A DNA stretch of 64,000 bases from Acidovorax sp. CCYZU-2555 (lineage in GTDB: Bacteria; Pseudomonadota; Gammaproteobacteria; Burkholderiales; Burkholderiaceae_C): positions 40,008 to 104,007 of the forward strand of contig NZ_JAHCDD010000009.1 in the NCBI RefSeq assembly GCF_018413525.1, written 5' to 3'. Positions 26,648 through 36,019 of this stretch are shown here, piece after piece. A program made the position numbers and the translations under genes. A model generated the notes under the pieces. That model ran no database searches. It saw only the letters and a program-made list of their open reading frames with translations, and had not been told where the DNA came from. Position 1 is the stretch's first letter. Each line of letters opens with the position of its first letter.

Positions 26648-28084
26648 ATGACAGTATCACTGGACCTCATCATCATGGCCGCGGGCAAGGGCACGCGCAT
26701 GAAAAGCCGCTTTCCCAAGGTTTTGCAATGCCTCGCCGGGCGGCCGCTGCTGCAGCATGTGCTGGACCAGGCCGCGCATCTTGGCGCGCGCAGTGCGGTG
26801 GTGGTGACCGGCCATGGCGCGGCGGAAGTCGAGGCCGCGATCTCGGCAGCTGCCAGCGCCCGGCCCGCGGGCTTTGCGCTCGAGTTCGTGCGCCAGGAGC
26901 CGCAGCTGGGCACGGGCCATGCGGTGCAGCAGGCGGTTCCGCTGCTGCGTGACGACGGCGTGGCCGTGGTGCTGTCGGGCGATGTGCCTCTGACGGAAGC
27001 CGCGACACTGCAGGCGCTGGTCGACGCCGCTGGCAGCGACCGTCTGGCATTGCTGACCGTGACGCTGCCCGACCCGACCGGCTACGGCCGCATCGTGCGC
27101 ACGCCCGCCGGCGCGGTGCAGGCCATCGTCGAGCACAAGGATGCGAGCGAAGAACAGCGCCGCATCGCCGAAATCTACAGCGGCATCATGGCCGTGCCCG
27201 CGCGCCTGCTCAGCGCCTGGCTGGCGCGCCTGACCAATGACAACGCCCAGAAAGAGTATTACCTGACCGACATCGTGGCGATGGCCGTGGCCGACGGCGT
27301 GCCCGTGGTCGCGCACTGCATCGACGATGCGCTGCAGGTTGCGGGCGTCAACAGCCCGGTGCAGCTCGCCGAACTGGAGCGCGCCCACCAGCTGCGCCAG
27401 GCGCACAAGCTGATGGAGCAGGGCGTGCGCCTGGCCGATCCCGCGCGCTTCGATCTGCGTGACGACAAGCGTAGCGGCGCACCTGCCGCGCTGACCTGCG
27501 GCCAGGACGTCGAGATCGACATCGGCTGCATCTTCAGCGGCGCGGTGACGCTAGGCGCGGGCGCATCGATCGGCGCGCACTGCTGCATCGCCAACGCCAC
27601 CATTGGCGCGGGCGTGGTGATCCACCCCTACACCCACATCGATGGCGAAAAGCTGGGCGTGACCGTGGGCGACGGCACGCTGGTCGGCCCGTTCGCGCGC
27701 CTGCGCCCCGGCGCGCAGCTGGGCCGCGAAGTGCATATCGGCAACTTCGTCGAAGTCAAGAACAGCACGCTGGCCGACGGCGCCAAGGCCAATCACCTCG
27801 CCTACCTCGGCGATGCGACGGTGGGCGAGCGCGTGAACTATGGCGCGGGCAGCATCACGGCCAATTACGATGGCGTCAACAAGCACCGTACCGTGATCGA
27901 GGCCGATGCGCATATCGGCAGCAACTGCGTGCTGGTGGCGCCGGTCACGATAGGCGCGGGCGCGACCGTCGGTGGCGGCTCGACGATTGCCAAGGATGTT
28001 CCCGCGGGCACCTTGGGTGTTGCGCGTGGCCGACAAGCCAATATCGTCAACTGGAAACGTCCGAGCAAACTACCCAAACCATGA
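26648..28084 (+). CDS. glmU: Bifunctional N-acetylglucosamine-1-phosphate uridyltransferase / glucosamine-1-phosphate acetyltransferase
   Basis: Makes UDP-GlcNAc for peptidoglycan and LPS. The 478-residue product has the uridyltransferase motif IIMAAGKGTRMKSRFPKVLQ at the N-terminus, QPLGTGHA-like EPQLGTGHAVQQ, and a C-terminal left-handed beta-helix with hexapeptide repeats and NFVEVKNSTLADGAKANHL, NYGAGSITANYDGVNK. It is close to glmS (the earlier step of the same pathway), with a sensor kinase and an Lrp gene between. Confidence 0.96.
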   Translation: MTVSLDLIIMAAGKGTRMKSRFPKVLQCLAGRPLLQHVLDQAAHLGARSAVVVTGHGAAEVEAAISAAASARPAGFALEFVRQEPQLGTGHAVQQAVPLLRDDGVAVVLSGDVPLTEAATLQALVDAAGSDRLALLTVTLPDPTGYGRIVRTPAGAVQAIVEHKDASEEQRRIAEIYSGIMAVPARLLSAWLARLTNDNAQKEYYLTDIVAMAVADGVPVVAHCIDDALQVAGVNSPVQLAELERAHQLRQAHKLMEQGVRLADPARFDLRDDKRSGAPAALTCGQDVEIDIGCIFSGAVTLGAGASIGAHCCIANATIGAGVVIHPYTHIDGEKLGVTVGDGTLVGPFARLRPGAQLGREVHIGNFVEVKNSTLADGAKANHLAYLGDATVGERVNYGAGSITANYDGVNKHRTVIEADAHIGSNCVLVAPVTIGAGATVGGGSTIAKDVPAGTLGVARGRQANIVNWKRPSKLPKP

Positions 28085-28893
28085 TGCCTGAACCTGCCTC
28101 CAGCGTTCCCTCCGATCAGTCGCTCCCGACCGACCTGCCCCAGGCGCTGGCCCTGCTGGCGCAGCGCGAGCAGGAGCTGGCCGCGCTGCGCGCCAGCCAC
28201 GACGACTGGTTGCGCGCACTGTCGCACGACCTGCGCGCGCCGCTGCGCCACATCACTTCGTACACGCCCTTGCTGCGCGAAACCTTGCATATGGCCGGCT
28301 TGCAGGGCGCGGATGCGCAGGAAGCCGAGCAGTTCATGGGCGTGATGGAGCAGGCCGCGCGGCGCATGGGAGGCATGCTCGATGGCGTATTGCAGGTTGC
28401 GGGAATGCTGCGCGAGTCGCAGCGCCGGCAGACCGTTGATCTGGCACGCATCGCCGCCGAAGTGCGCGCCGCGCTGGTGGAGGCCGAGCCCGCGGCGGCG
28501 CAGGTGCAGTGGCGCCTGCCCGTGGCGCCCGTGCTGCTGCAGGCCGACCCCGAGCTGCTGCGCCCCATGCTGGCCGCGCTGTTCGACAATGCGTTCAAGT
28601 TTTCGCGCGCTCAGCCGGCGCCGCAGATCACTCTGCATGCCGAGACGCTGCCCGGCGGCGGGCTGCGTTGGCAGGTGCAGGACAATGGCGTGGGCTGCGA
28701 TGGCTCGCGTGCCGGCCAGGTGTTCGGACTGTTCCAGCGGCTGCACCGTGAAACCGAGTTCGACGGCGTGGGCGTGGGCCTGGCGCTGGCGCAGACCGCG
28801 GCACGCCTGCATGGCGCCGACATTGCGCTCCAGAGCGCGCCTGGGCAGGGCTGTACCGTGGTCGTCGACTGGCCTGCCCCTTCAGCCGAGTAA
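28081..28893 (+). CDS. Small soluble sensor histidine kinase
   Basis: The 270-residue protein overlaps the glmU stop (ATGA). The H-box is SHDLRAPLRHITSY (His near residue 50), the N-box LFDNAFKFSR, the G1 QDNGVGCDGS, and the G2 region GVGVGLALAQTAARLHGA. There are no transmembrane helices and no sensor domain beyond about 45 N-terminal residues with a short coiled coil (QALALLAQREQELAALRASH). It resembles the phytochrome-type/hybrid kinase core. No response regulator gene is adjacent, so it is an orphan. Coupling to glmU suggests constitutive co-expression rather than a normal two-component operon. Confidence 0.85.
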   Translation: MMPEPASSVPSDQSLPTDLPQALALLAQREQELAALRASHDDWLRALSHDLRAPLRHITSYTPLLRETLHMAGLQGADAQEAEQFMGVMEQAARRMGGMLDGVLQVAGMLRESQRRQTVDLARIAAEVRAALVEAEPAAAQVQWRLPVAPVLLQADPELLRPMLAALFDNAFKFSRAQPAPQITLHAETLPGGGLRWQVQDNGVGCDGSRAGQVFGLFQRLHRETEFDGVGVGLALAQTAARLHGADIALQSAPGQGCTVVVDWPAPSAE

Positions 28894-28900
28894 AACCGCG

Positions 28901-29380
28901 TCAGCGCGCTGGCGCCAGCGGTATCTTGGTCTCGAATTTGGCGCGCTTGGTGGCAAAGAAAGCGCGCACATTGCGCACATTGCTGTCCTGCGTGAACAGT
29001 CGCTGGGTCAGCGCAAGGTAGTCGGGCATGTCGCGTGTCCAGGTGGCGAGCATGAAATCGGGGCCGGGCGATACGCGCCAGCATTGCTGCACCGCGTCTT
29101 CGGCCACCGCACGGGCTTCGAAATGCTCCAGCGACTGCGCGTCCTGGCGGTCCAGCGTGACTTCGACCCAGGCCGTGAGACCGTGGCCGGCGAGCGCGGC
29201 AAGGCGCTCGGGCTGCAGCAGGGCCACCTGGCGTTCGATGATGCCTTCCTCGTGCAGGCGGCGCACGCGGCGCAGGCAGGTCGGCGGCGAGACATTGACG
29301 CGTTCGGCCAACGCCTGGTTGCTCAGGCTTGCATCCCGTTGCAATAAATCCAGCAACTGAAGGTCTATGTCATCGATCAT
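28901..29380 (-). CDS. Lrp/AsnC family transcriptional regulator
   Basis: A 159-residue regulator with an N-terminal HTH (DDIDLQLLDLLQRDASLSNQ; SPPTCLRRVRRLHEEGIIE) and a C-terminal RAM ligand-binding domain. It is divergent from glmS across a 143-bp AT-rich spacer holding two palindromes, which it may bind. The effector, probably an amino acid, is not deducible. Confidence 0.93.
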   Translation of the reverse strand: MIDDIDLQLLDLLQRDASLSNQALAERVNVSPPTCLRRVRRLHEEGIIERQVALLQPERLAALAGHGLTAWVEVTLDRQDAQSLEHFEARAVAEDAVQQCWRVSPGPDFMLATWTRDMPDYLALTQRLFTQDSNVRNVRAFFATKRAKFETKIPLAPAR

Positions 29381-29404
29381 TTATTTCATATCCTTTGTTT
29401 TTGT

Positions 29405-29447
29405 GGAATTTAATTTCCTTTTTGTTGTGTGTGAAAATTAAATTTCA
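29405..29447. promoter_or_regulatory. Two AT-rich near-palindromes in the lrp-glmS spacer
   Basis: GGAATTTAATTTCC (29405-29418) and TGAAAATTAAATTTCA (29432-29447), centres 28 bp apart, close to the spacing of Lrp-family sites on one face of DNA. They lie between divergent lrp and glmS, suggesting autoregulation and/or control of glmS. Confidence 0.45.
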
Positions 29448-29523
29448 TTAATCAATGAAAAACGATTAAATATTTCCCGCTGGCAAGCATAGCATCGCCG
29501 TTCTTTCTTCAGGAGCAAGTTCT

Positions 29524-31431
29524 ATGTGTGGCATCGTCGGCGCCGTTTCCCATCGCAATATCGTTCCCGTGCTGGTCCAGGGCCTGCAGCGGCTCGAGTA
29601 CCGCGGGTATGACTCGTGCGGCGTCGCTGTGCATGCACTGGATGCATCGCACACGCGCAGCACCGGCTTGCAGCGCGCGCGCAGCACGGCCCGCGTGGCC
29701 GAGCTGCTCGAGCAGGTGCAGACAGAAGACCTCCAGGGTTTCACCGGCATCGCCCACACCCGTTGGGCGACGCATGGCGAGCCCGCGGTGCGCAATGCCC
29801 ACCCGCATTTCAGCTTCGGCCCGGGCGAAGCCCAGCCAGGCCAGGCCGCGCGCGTGGCGCTGGTGCACAACGGCATCATCGAGAACTACGAAGTGCTGCG
29901 CACCAGCCTGCAGGCCAAGGGCTATGTGTTCGTCAGCCAGACCGACACCGAAGTCATTGCCCACCTGATCGACAGCCTCTACAACGGCGACCTGTTCGAA
30001 GCGTTCAAGGCCGCGGTCGCCCAGCTGCACGGCGCCTATGCGCTGGCCGTGATGCACAAGGACGAACCCGAACGCCTGGTCAGCGCGCGCGCGGGCTCGC
30101 CGCTGATCCTGGGTGTGGGCGAGGGCGGCGAGCATTTCGTCGCCAGCGATGCGATGGCGCTGGCCGGCGTGACCGACCAGATCGTCTACCTCGAAGAGGG
30201 CGACATGGTCGACCTGCAGCGCGGTCGCTACTGGCTGTTCGACAAGGCCGGCGAAGCGCTGACCGCCGAGCAGCGTCCGGTGCGCACCGTGCACGCGCAC
30301 AGCGGCGCGGCCGAACTCGGCCCCTACCGCCACTACATGCAAAAAGAGATCTTCGAGCAGCCGCGCGCGATCGCCGACACCATCGACGGCGTGCTGGGCA
30401 TCGTTCCCGAGCTGTTCGACGGCGCTGCCGTGCACGGCAAGGCCGGCGCCGCGGCCTGGCGCGTGTTCAAGGAAATCGACAATGTGCTGATCCTGGCCTG
30501 CGGCACCAGCTACTACAGCGGCTGCGCGGCCAAGTACTGGCTCGAAGGCATCGCCGGCATTCCCTGCCAGGTCGAAGTCGCGAGCGAATACCGCTACCGC
30601 ACCAGCGTGCCCAACCCGCGCACCCTGGTCGTGACCATCAGCCAGTCGGGCGAAACCGCCGACACGCTGGCCGCGCTGCGCCATGCGCAAAGCCTGGGCA
30701 TGCAGCACACGCTGACGATCTGCAATGTCGCCACCAGCGCCATGGTGCGCGAATGCGAGCTGGCCTACATCACGCGCGCCGGCGTCGAAATCGGCGTGGC
30801 CTCGACCAAGGCGTTCACCACCCAGCTCGCGGGCCTGTTCCTGCTGACGCTGGCGCTGGCGCAAAGCAAGGGACGCCTTACCGAGGAAGACGAAGCGCGC
30901 TACCTCACCGCCATGCGCCACCTGCCGGTGGCACTGCAAGCGGTGCTGGCGCTGGAGCCGCAGCTGATCAGCTGGGCCGAAGAGTTCGCGCAGCGCGAGA
31001 ACGCGCTGTTCCTGGGCCGTGGCATCCACTACCCGATCGCGCTCGAAGGCGCGCTCAAGCTCAAGGAAATCAGCTACATCCACGCCGAAGCCTATCCCGC
31101 GGGCGAACTCAAGCATGGCCCGCTGGCCCTGGTGACCAGCGCCATGCCCGTGGTGACCGTGGCGCCCAACGACGCGCTGCTCGAAAAGCTCAAGAGCAAC
31201 ATGCAGGAAGTGCGCGCGCGCGGCGGCGTGCTGTATGTGCTGGCCGACGCCGACACGCAGATCGCCAGCGCCGAAGGCATGCATGTGATCCGCATGCCCG
31301 AGAACTATGGCGCGCTGAGCCCCATCCTGCATGTGGTTCCGCTGCAGCTGCTGGCCTATCACACGGCCTGCGCACGCGGCACCGACGTCGACAAGCCGCG
31401 CAATCTGGCGAAGTCGGTGACGGTGGAGTGA
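29524..31431 (+). CDS. glmS: Glutamine-fructose-6-phosphate aminotransferase
   Basis: Makes glucosamine-6-phosphate from fructose-6-phosphate and glutamine. The 635-residue product starts [12 protein letters not shown] with Cys2 as the nucleophile. It has the glutaminase segments [21 protein letters not shown] and HNGIIENYE, then two SIS domains ([26 protein letters not shown]) and the C-terminal LAKSVTVE. It is about 25 residues longer than the E. coli enzyme, through small insertions in the glutaminase domain. The T4SS locus begins on the opposite strand 78 bp beyond its stop. Confidence 0.97.
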   Translation: MCGIVGAVSHRNIVPVLVQGLQRLEYRGYDSCGVAVHALDASHTRSTGLQRARSTARVAELLEQVQTEDLQGFTGIAHTRWATHGEPAVRNAHPHFSFGPGEAQPGQAARVALVHNGIIENYEVLRTSLQAKGYVFVSQTDTEVIAHLIDSLYNGDLFEAFKAAVAQLHGAYALAVMHKDEPERLVSARAGSPLILGVGEGGEHFVASDAMALAGVTDQIVYLEEGDMVDLQRGRYWLFDKAGEALTAEQRPVRTVHAHSGAAELGPYRHYMQKEIFEQPRAIADTIDGVLGIVPELFDGAAVHGKAGAAAWRVFKEIDNVLILACGTSYYSGCAAKYWLEGIAGIPCQVEVASEYRYRTSVPNPRTLVVTISQSGETADTLAALRHAQSLGMQHTLTICNVATSAMVRECELAYITRAGVEIGVASTKAFTTQLAGLFLLTLALAQSKGRLTEEDEARYLTAMRHLPVALQAVLALEPQLISWAEEFAQRENALFLGRGIHYPIALEGALKLKEISYIHAEAYPAGELKHGPLALVTSAMPVVTVAPNDALLEKLKSNMQEVRARGGVLYVLADADTQIASAEGMHVIRMPENYGALSPILHVVPLQLLAYHTACARGTDVDKPRNLAKSVTVE

Positions 31432-31478
31432 GGTGCGGGACCCGGGGCAGCTGTTACGGGTGAATAAAGTCGTAAACC

Positions 31479-31505
31479 CGGCGCGATTCAGCTCGCTGAG
31501 CGCCG
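31479..31505. terminator. Hairpin between convergent glmS and virD4
   Basis: CGGCGC...GCGCCG outer stem with TCAGC-TC-GCTGA inner stem and a 3-base bulge. There is no strong T-run, so termination is only probable. Confidence 0.45.
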
Positions 31506-31508
31506 AGT

Positions 31509-33185
31509 TCAGATCGACAGGGCTGGAATCACAACCTTGGGCAGCAGCTTTCGCGTGAAGTAGCTGTCTTGGTAGTAGCGGATCTTGTCGCATTTCACCG
31601 GATGCGGCAGGCCTTCGTAGAGAAAGACTTCGGTGTCTGGTCCCATGGCTTTCAGCTCCTGCGGCAGCATGAGGGCGCGTCGTTCTTCCGATTCGCTGCG
31701 ACTTGTTTCCCGGCCGCGGGTCACGTTCTGCCTGCGCACGGTTGTGTAGCCCAGCATATCGGAATAGTCGTTGGCGTCTTGCTGTTCACGCGGCGCAAAG
31801 ATAATCTGCAGCGCATGGTTGGTGATCAGCGTGCGTGCCACTTCCTTCCCATAGGTCGCATCGAGTTGGGCCATGCTCTGGATGATGGGCAGCAGCCGCA
31901 TGTTGTAGCCGGCCATGTAGCTCACGGCGTTGGCAATGATGTCCACCTTGCCGATGCTGGTGAATTCGTCCATCAGCAGCAGGCATTGATGCTTCAACTG
32001 CGGGTTGTTCTGCGGCAGCTCTTTAGTGTTCACGTTGATCAACTGACTGAAGAAGAGATTGACGATCAGCCGGCTCTCCGCGAGCTTGTTGGGCTGGATG
32101 CCGATGTAGATCGTCATCTTTTTCTTGCGCACGTCGGTCAGCAGGAAGTCGTCGGCGCTGGTGGCAGCGTCCAATACCGGATTGATCCACGCGTTGAGCG
32201 GTTCCTTGAATGTGCCAAGAATTGAGGCGAAGGTTTCCGCTGCTTGCGACAGCAGGTTGGAGAATGCCAATTGCGCGTTGCCGCTCAAGAACGGCGCCGC
32301 CGCCATGTCCTCGTAGGACTTGCGCAAGTCCGCACCGTTGCCCGACGACAGTTGATAGATCTGCCCAAGCGTGCGCGCTGTGCGGATCGACTCTGGAAGT
32401 CCATGCCTGCCATCGTCTTCCCATTTCTCGAACAGATACAGCGAGAACGCCATGAAAGCGTTGCGCGCCTGACTGACCCAGAATTTTTGATCGGCAGCAC
32501 CATCCGGATACAGCATGGCCGCAATGCTCATCAGGTCGGACACCCGAAAGTTCGGGTCGGTGGAGACATAGGTGAGCGGGTTCCAGCGATGCGTCCTTCT
32601 ATCTTCCGCGAAGGGATTGAAGAGATAGACCTCCTGGCCCTGTTTTGCACGCCATCCGCTGGTGAGTTCGTAATTTTCCTGCTTGATGTCGAGCACCACG
32701 ATCGATTCGCTGTACTCCAACAGATTGGGAATGACGATGCCCACGCCTTTACCCGAGCGTGTCGGCGCCGCAAGAATGACGAATTGCTGGCCTGGCAGAC
32801 GAACCAGTCGGCCGCCCAATTTACCGACCAAGATCGCATTGGGCGCTGGTTTGAACATGGCACGTTTGCCCAGGTCTGCCTTGGTGGCGAAACGGGCGTC
32901 GCCATGAATCGACTTGGCCTTGGTCCTGACGAGCAGTGCCAGCAGACCCAGCCAGACGAGCGCGGGGACACCAAAGCCGATGTAGCCTGCCCAATGAATT
33001 TGCTTTGCAAAGGGGCGATACGCTGCGAGATCACGTGCCCTCCAGTAATCCAGATAGGTGCTCAAACTCAGTGCATGGATGTCGACTTTGAGAAGAAAGA
33101 GGATGAGCCAGCCAGACAGATAAATACCTGCAAATAGTGCAAGGACGAAAATCAGGGCGGCGCAAGCCCACTTGGCATTTTTCAT
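31509..33185 (-). CDS. virD4: VirD4-type T4SS coupling ATPase
   Basis: Inner-membrane ATPase that recognises substrates and passes them to the secretion channel; 558 residues. Two N-terminal membrane helices (about 8-32 and 66-87), Walker A PTRSGKGVGI (141-150), Walker B LLLMDEF (402-408) and an all-alpha domain roughly 190-345 between. In antibacterial X-T4SSs the all-alpha domain binds the XVIPCD of effectors. Last gene of the locus; its ATG overlaps the stop of a tiny upstream reading frame. No relaxase accompanies it, which argues against a conjugation role. Confidence 0.95.
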   Translation of the reverse strand: MKNAKWACAALIFVLALFAGIYLSGWLILFLLKVDIHALSLSTYLDYWRARDLAAYRPFAKQIHWAGYIGFGVPALVWLGLLALLVRTKAKSIHGDARFATKADLGKRAMFKPAPNAILVGKLGGRLVRLPGQQFVILAAPTRSGKGVGIVIPNLLEYSESIVVLDIKQENYELTSGWRAKQGQEVYLFNPFAEDRRTHRWNPLTYVSTDPNFRVSDLMSIAAMLYPDGAADQKFWVSQARNAFMAFSLYLFEKWEDDGRHGLPESIRTARTLGQIYQLSSGNGADLRKSYEDMAAAPFLSGNAQLAFSNLLSQAAETFASILGTFKEPLNAWINPVLDAATSADDFLLTDVRKKKMTIYIGIQPNKLAESRLIVNLFFSQLINVNTKELPQNNPQLKHQCLLLMDEFTSIGKVDIIANAVSYMAGYNMRLLPIIQSMAQLDATYGKEVARTLITNHALQIIFAPREQQDANDYSDMLGYTTVRRQNVTRGRETSRSESEERRALMLPQELKAMGPDTEVFLYEGLPHPVKCDKIRYYQDSYFTRKLLPKVVIPALSI

Positions 33186-33380
33186 CGAATATCACTCATT
33201 GTTGACAGTGTTGATGCAGACTTATTTTTGCGTTTCAAAGGGAATGACCGTTGAATCATGGTGCGCAGTTGGTTTTTCTGTAATTGATGCGTAATCTGAG
33301 TATCATTTGAAATTCCCTTCGCCCCTGATATTGATTGGGAAAGTGCTTTTCGAGTCGCCGGGAATATCGCGGCGAGTCAT
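33182..33380 (-). other. Chain of three tiny ATGA-linked reading frames before virD4
   Basis: Between virB4 and virD4 the minus strand holds ATG at 33380 (25 codons, ribosome-binding-like AAAGGTGG just upstream), whose TGA overlaps ATG at 33306 (16 codons). Its TGA overlaps ATG 33259 (25 codons), whose TGA overlaps the virD4 ATG. The peptides (MTRRDIPGDSKSTF..., MILRLRINYRKTNCAP, MIQRSFPLKRKNKS...) resemble nothing known to me. It could be a translational-coupling leader for virD4, a frameshifted remnant, or chance. Base composition is lower in GC than the genes beside it. Confidence 0.3.
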
Positions 33381-33444
33381 AAATGCCACCTTTCAATCAC
33401 ATCAAATGGCCCGGAATTTGTTCTGGTTCATTGAACGCTTGCGG

Positions 33445-35937
33445 CTAGGCGATCAAGCGCGGACGCGGCGGGATCTTGAACGCCTGCGGTTCGTCGGGCA
33501 AAGAGGCGCGTTTGCCCATGCCCTTGCGGTTGTCGTAGAAGTCCTGCAACCAGTGCTGGGGCAGCAGGTCGTCAATCGAGACGCCTTCGGCCTGGGCGCG
33601 CTCACGCAGCACGCTGTGCATGATTTCTATGTTGTCCGTGGAGGCGGAGATGACCGACAGCGCGTCGTCCATGCCGCGCAGGTCGAGCTGGCACACCGAA
33701 GAGCTGTGACCCTGCTTGACAAGGAAGCGACGCGAGCGCTCGTCCAGGCGGATCACCACCTGATACTCCGACTCGGTGAGCTTCAGGCCGTCGATGTAAT
33801 CCTCGCGGCTGGCGTTGGGGTTGGGAAGCAGGATCATGGTGGCCGTCTGCTCGATGAGCGCGGCGGAGATGTCGCTGCCCAGCGCGTCCTCAGGGCTTTG
33901 CGTGGCGAAGATGCCCATGCCGTTCTGCTTACGGATGGTCTTCTGCTTGTTCTTGGCGAAGTCCTTGAGCGCGCCGCCGCCGTCGAGGATCTTCCAGAAC
34001 TCGTCCATCACATAGATGAGGCGGCGGCCGTCGATCAGCGCATCGAGGCGGTGCAGCAGGTAGTTGACGACCGGCACGCGCACCTCCGGGTTGTCGAGCA
34101 CCTCGGTGTAGTCGAAGCCGATGATGTTGGCCTTCTGCAGGTCGATCGTGTCCTTGGGGTTGTCGAACACCCAGCCCAGCGAATTGCCGGCAGTCCATTT
34201 GCGCAGTCGGATGAAGAGTCCATCATCACCCATGTTGGGCAGGCTCTTTTGGAAGTTCGTCATGTTGCGCAGGTGCATCGGCGTATCGAGCATGGCTTCG
34301 ACGGCGCGGTAGATTTCTTCTTCTTCGCGCGAGGTATAGACCGCCTTGCCGGCCAGCACCTTGACGAGGTCGCTCAGAAAATGCATGTTGGCTTCGGTCC
34401 GCTCGCAATGGAACGGATTGAAGCCGGTGGGCTGGCCGTTCTCGAGCGAAAGGTAGTTGCCTCCACACGCGCGTACGAAGATCTCGGCGCCGCGGTCTTT
34501 GTCGAAGAAGAAAATGGTCGGTGCCGGGTCCAGCTTCTGGATCTGGCTGAGCAGGAAGTTGATGAGCGCGGTTTTGCCGGTGCCGGACTTGCCGATCACC
34601 ATGGTGTTGGCGATGGCCTTCTCGCCGAACGAGTTTTCGCCAGGCAGCGTGGCGTGGAAGTTGAAGTAGTAGGGCTGCCCGTTGACGGTCTGCAGCGTGG
34701 TGACGCAGGCTCCCCACGGGTTGTTGTCGCGCTTGCCGCTCGCGAAGTTGTGCAGCGGCGACAGGCCCAGAAAGTTGAGCGAACTGACGTTCGCGAGTCG
34801 CGTGCGGTACTTCCAGTTGCCGGGGAACTGCGCATAGAACGCGGCGGTGACGGCGAGGTCTTCCTTGACCGAGACGAAGCCCGCATTTGACAGTTCGGCG
34901 CGCGTGGTGGCAATGTGCTGGGCGAGCGTGGCCTGATCTGGTGCGTAGAGCGCAATGGTGAAGTGGTACTCGCCGAGCACGAAGTTGCCGGACGTGAGTT
35001 GATCCATGGCCTGATCGAGTTCGATGATCTGGCTCACGGCCTTGTCGCCCGAGGAGATCATCATGCCCTTGGTGCGTTCCAACGCCTTGAGCGCGTCGTG
35101 CCGCCCCATGGGGCTGAAGGAGTGGGTGATGACGTACTCGAAATCGAGGTACTTGAGCCCGTTCAGGACGCCCGGGTGCGTGCCGTCGGGATACTCCTTG
35201 ATGTTGAGGAGAGCGCCGAAGTGGTTGGTGCCGTCGGGCGCGGTGAGCACGTAGTCGCCGGACTTGGCCGAAAAGCGCTGTCTACTGATGGGCAGATAAC
35301 GGTAGACCGGTGCCTTCAGCACCGGAACTGGCTCTTCGACGCGGTTGAGCAGGTAGCCGAAGAATTCGAGCGTTTCGGAGAAGACGATGCCGTTCGGCGC
35401 CTCATACATGCGCAGGCGAACCGGTGCGTAGTCCTTGAGCACCGCCTCCATGTTGCCGGCGAGTTCGAGCAGCTTGTCGATGGCCTGTTGCTGCTCCGAC
35501 GCGAGGCGCGAGGTGTCGGTGGATTTTTCAACGAAGCGTTTGCCAGTCACCACTGGGCGATAGATCATCGTCAGGTACAGCTCGTTCTGCATCAGCTTCT
35601 GTGCTGAGAGCGCCTTGAAGTATTCATCGGAAAGCGACTGGTTGAACGCGTCCTGGAACCGGCTGGCGTCGTTCACGCGGCGGCGCCGCCGCATGTCGTG
35701 CACCCAGAAAGCCACGTTGGTGAAGTCTGGCGCACGCAGCGTTTGCATCATGCGGTTAAACGCGTTGTGCTTGTGTTCGATGTCCCATTCCTCGCGGCCG
35801 ACGAAAGGCAGTCCGTCGAGCCGCCAGGTCAGGAAGAAGTCGCCGCCCGTCGTTTTGAGCACCGTGGGAGAGACGTGCGTGGAGAAAGGGATGAACTCGC
35901 TGATGGGCGTGTCGGGACTGAAGGGCGGCGTGGACAT
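33445..35937 (-). CDS. virB4: VirB4 T4SS ATPase
   Basis: The 830-residue energising ATPase of the secretion channel. The N-terminal CagE/TrbE/VirB4 domain runs to about 420, Walker A is GKSGTGKTALI (449-459), Walker B VMDEFW near 645, and the C-terminal helical motif FATQSPEDAL is present. ATG 35937 gives MSTPPFSPDTPISEF. It lies after the effector cassette and a trbM-like gene, separated from virB3, which is its neighbour in many other T4SS loci. Confidence 0.96.
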   Translation of the reverse strand: MSTPPFSPDTPISEFIPFSTHVSPTVLKTTGGDFFLTWRLDGLPFVGREEWDIEHKHNAFNRMMQTLRAPDFTNVAFWVHDMRRRRRVNDASRFQDAFNQSLSDEYFKALSAQKLMQNELYLTMIYRPVVTGKRFVEKSTDTSRLASEQQQAIDKLLELAGNMEAVLKDYAPVRLRMYEAPNGIVFSETLEFFGYLLNRVEEPVPVLKAPVYRYLPISRQRFSAKSGDYVLTAPDGTNHFGALLNIKEYPDGTHPGVLNGLKYLDFEYVITHSFSPMGRHDALKALERTKGMMISSGDKAVSQIIELDQAMDQLTSGNFVLGEYHFTIALYAPDQATLAQHIATTRAELSNAGFVSVKEDLAVTAAFYAQFPGNWKYRTRLANVSSLNFLGLSPLHNFASGKRDNNPWGACVTTLQTVNGQPYYFNFHATLPGENSFGEKAIANTMVIGKSGTGKTALINFLLSQIQKLDPAPTIFFFDKDRGAEIFVRACGGNYLSLENGQPTGFNPFHCERTEANMHFLSDLVKVLAGKAVYTSREEEEIYRAVEAMLDTPMHLRNMTNFQKSLPNMGDDGLFIRLRKWTAGNSLGWVFDNPKDTIDLQKANIIGFDYTEVLDNPEVRVPVVNYLLHRLDALIDGRRLIYVMDEFWKILDGGGALKDFAKNKQKTIRKQNGMGIFATQSPEDALGSDISAALIEQTATMILLPNPNASREDYIDGLKLTESEYQVVIRLDERSRRFLVKQGHSSSVCQLDLRGMDDALSVISASTDNIEIMHSVLRERAQAEGVSIDDLLPQHWLQDFYDNRKGMGKRASLPDEPQAFKIPPRPRLIA

Positions 35938-36019
35938 GGGTAGCTTTCTATGGGGGGGTGGCAGTGTTCCCGCAAAGTCCTAGAAGCAAATGCTTCTATG
36001 GGTCAGCGGGCGGTGCCAG

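Noticed and set aside
29509..31593. 694-codon open frame opposite glmS
   Set aside because: Antisense shadow; glmS is unambiguous.
33307..34890. 527-codon open frame opposite virB4
   Set aside because: Antisense shadow of virB4, which has both Walker motifs in the other strand.
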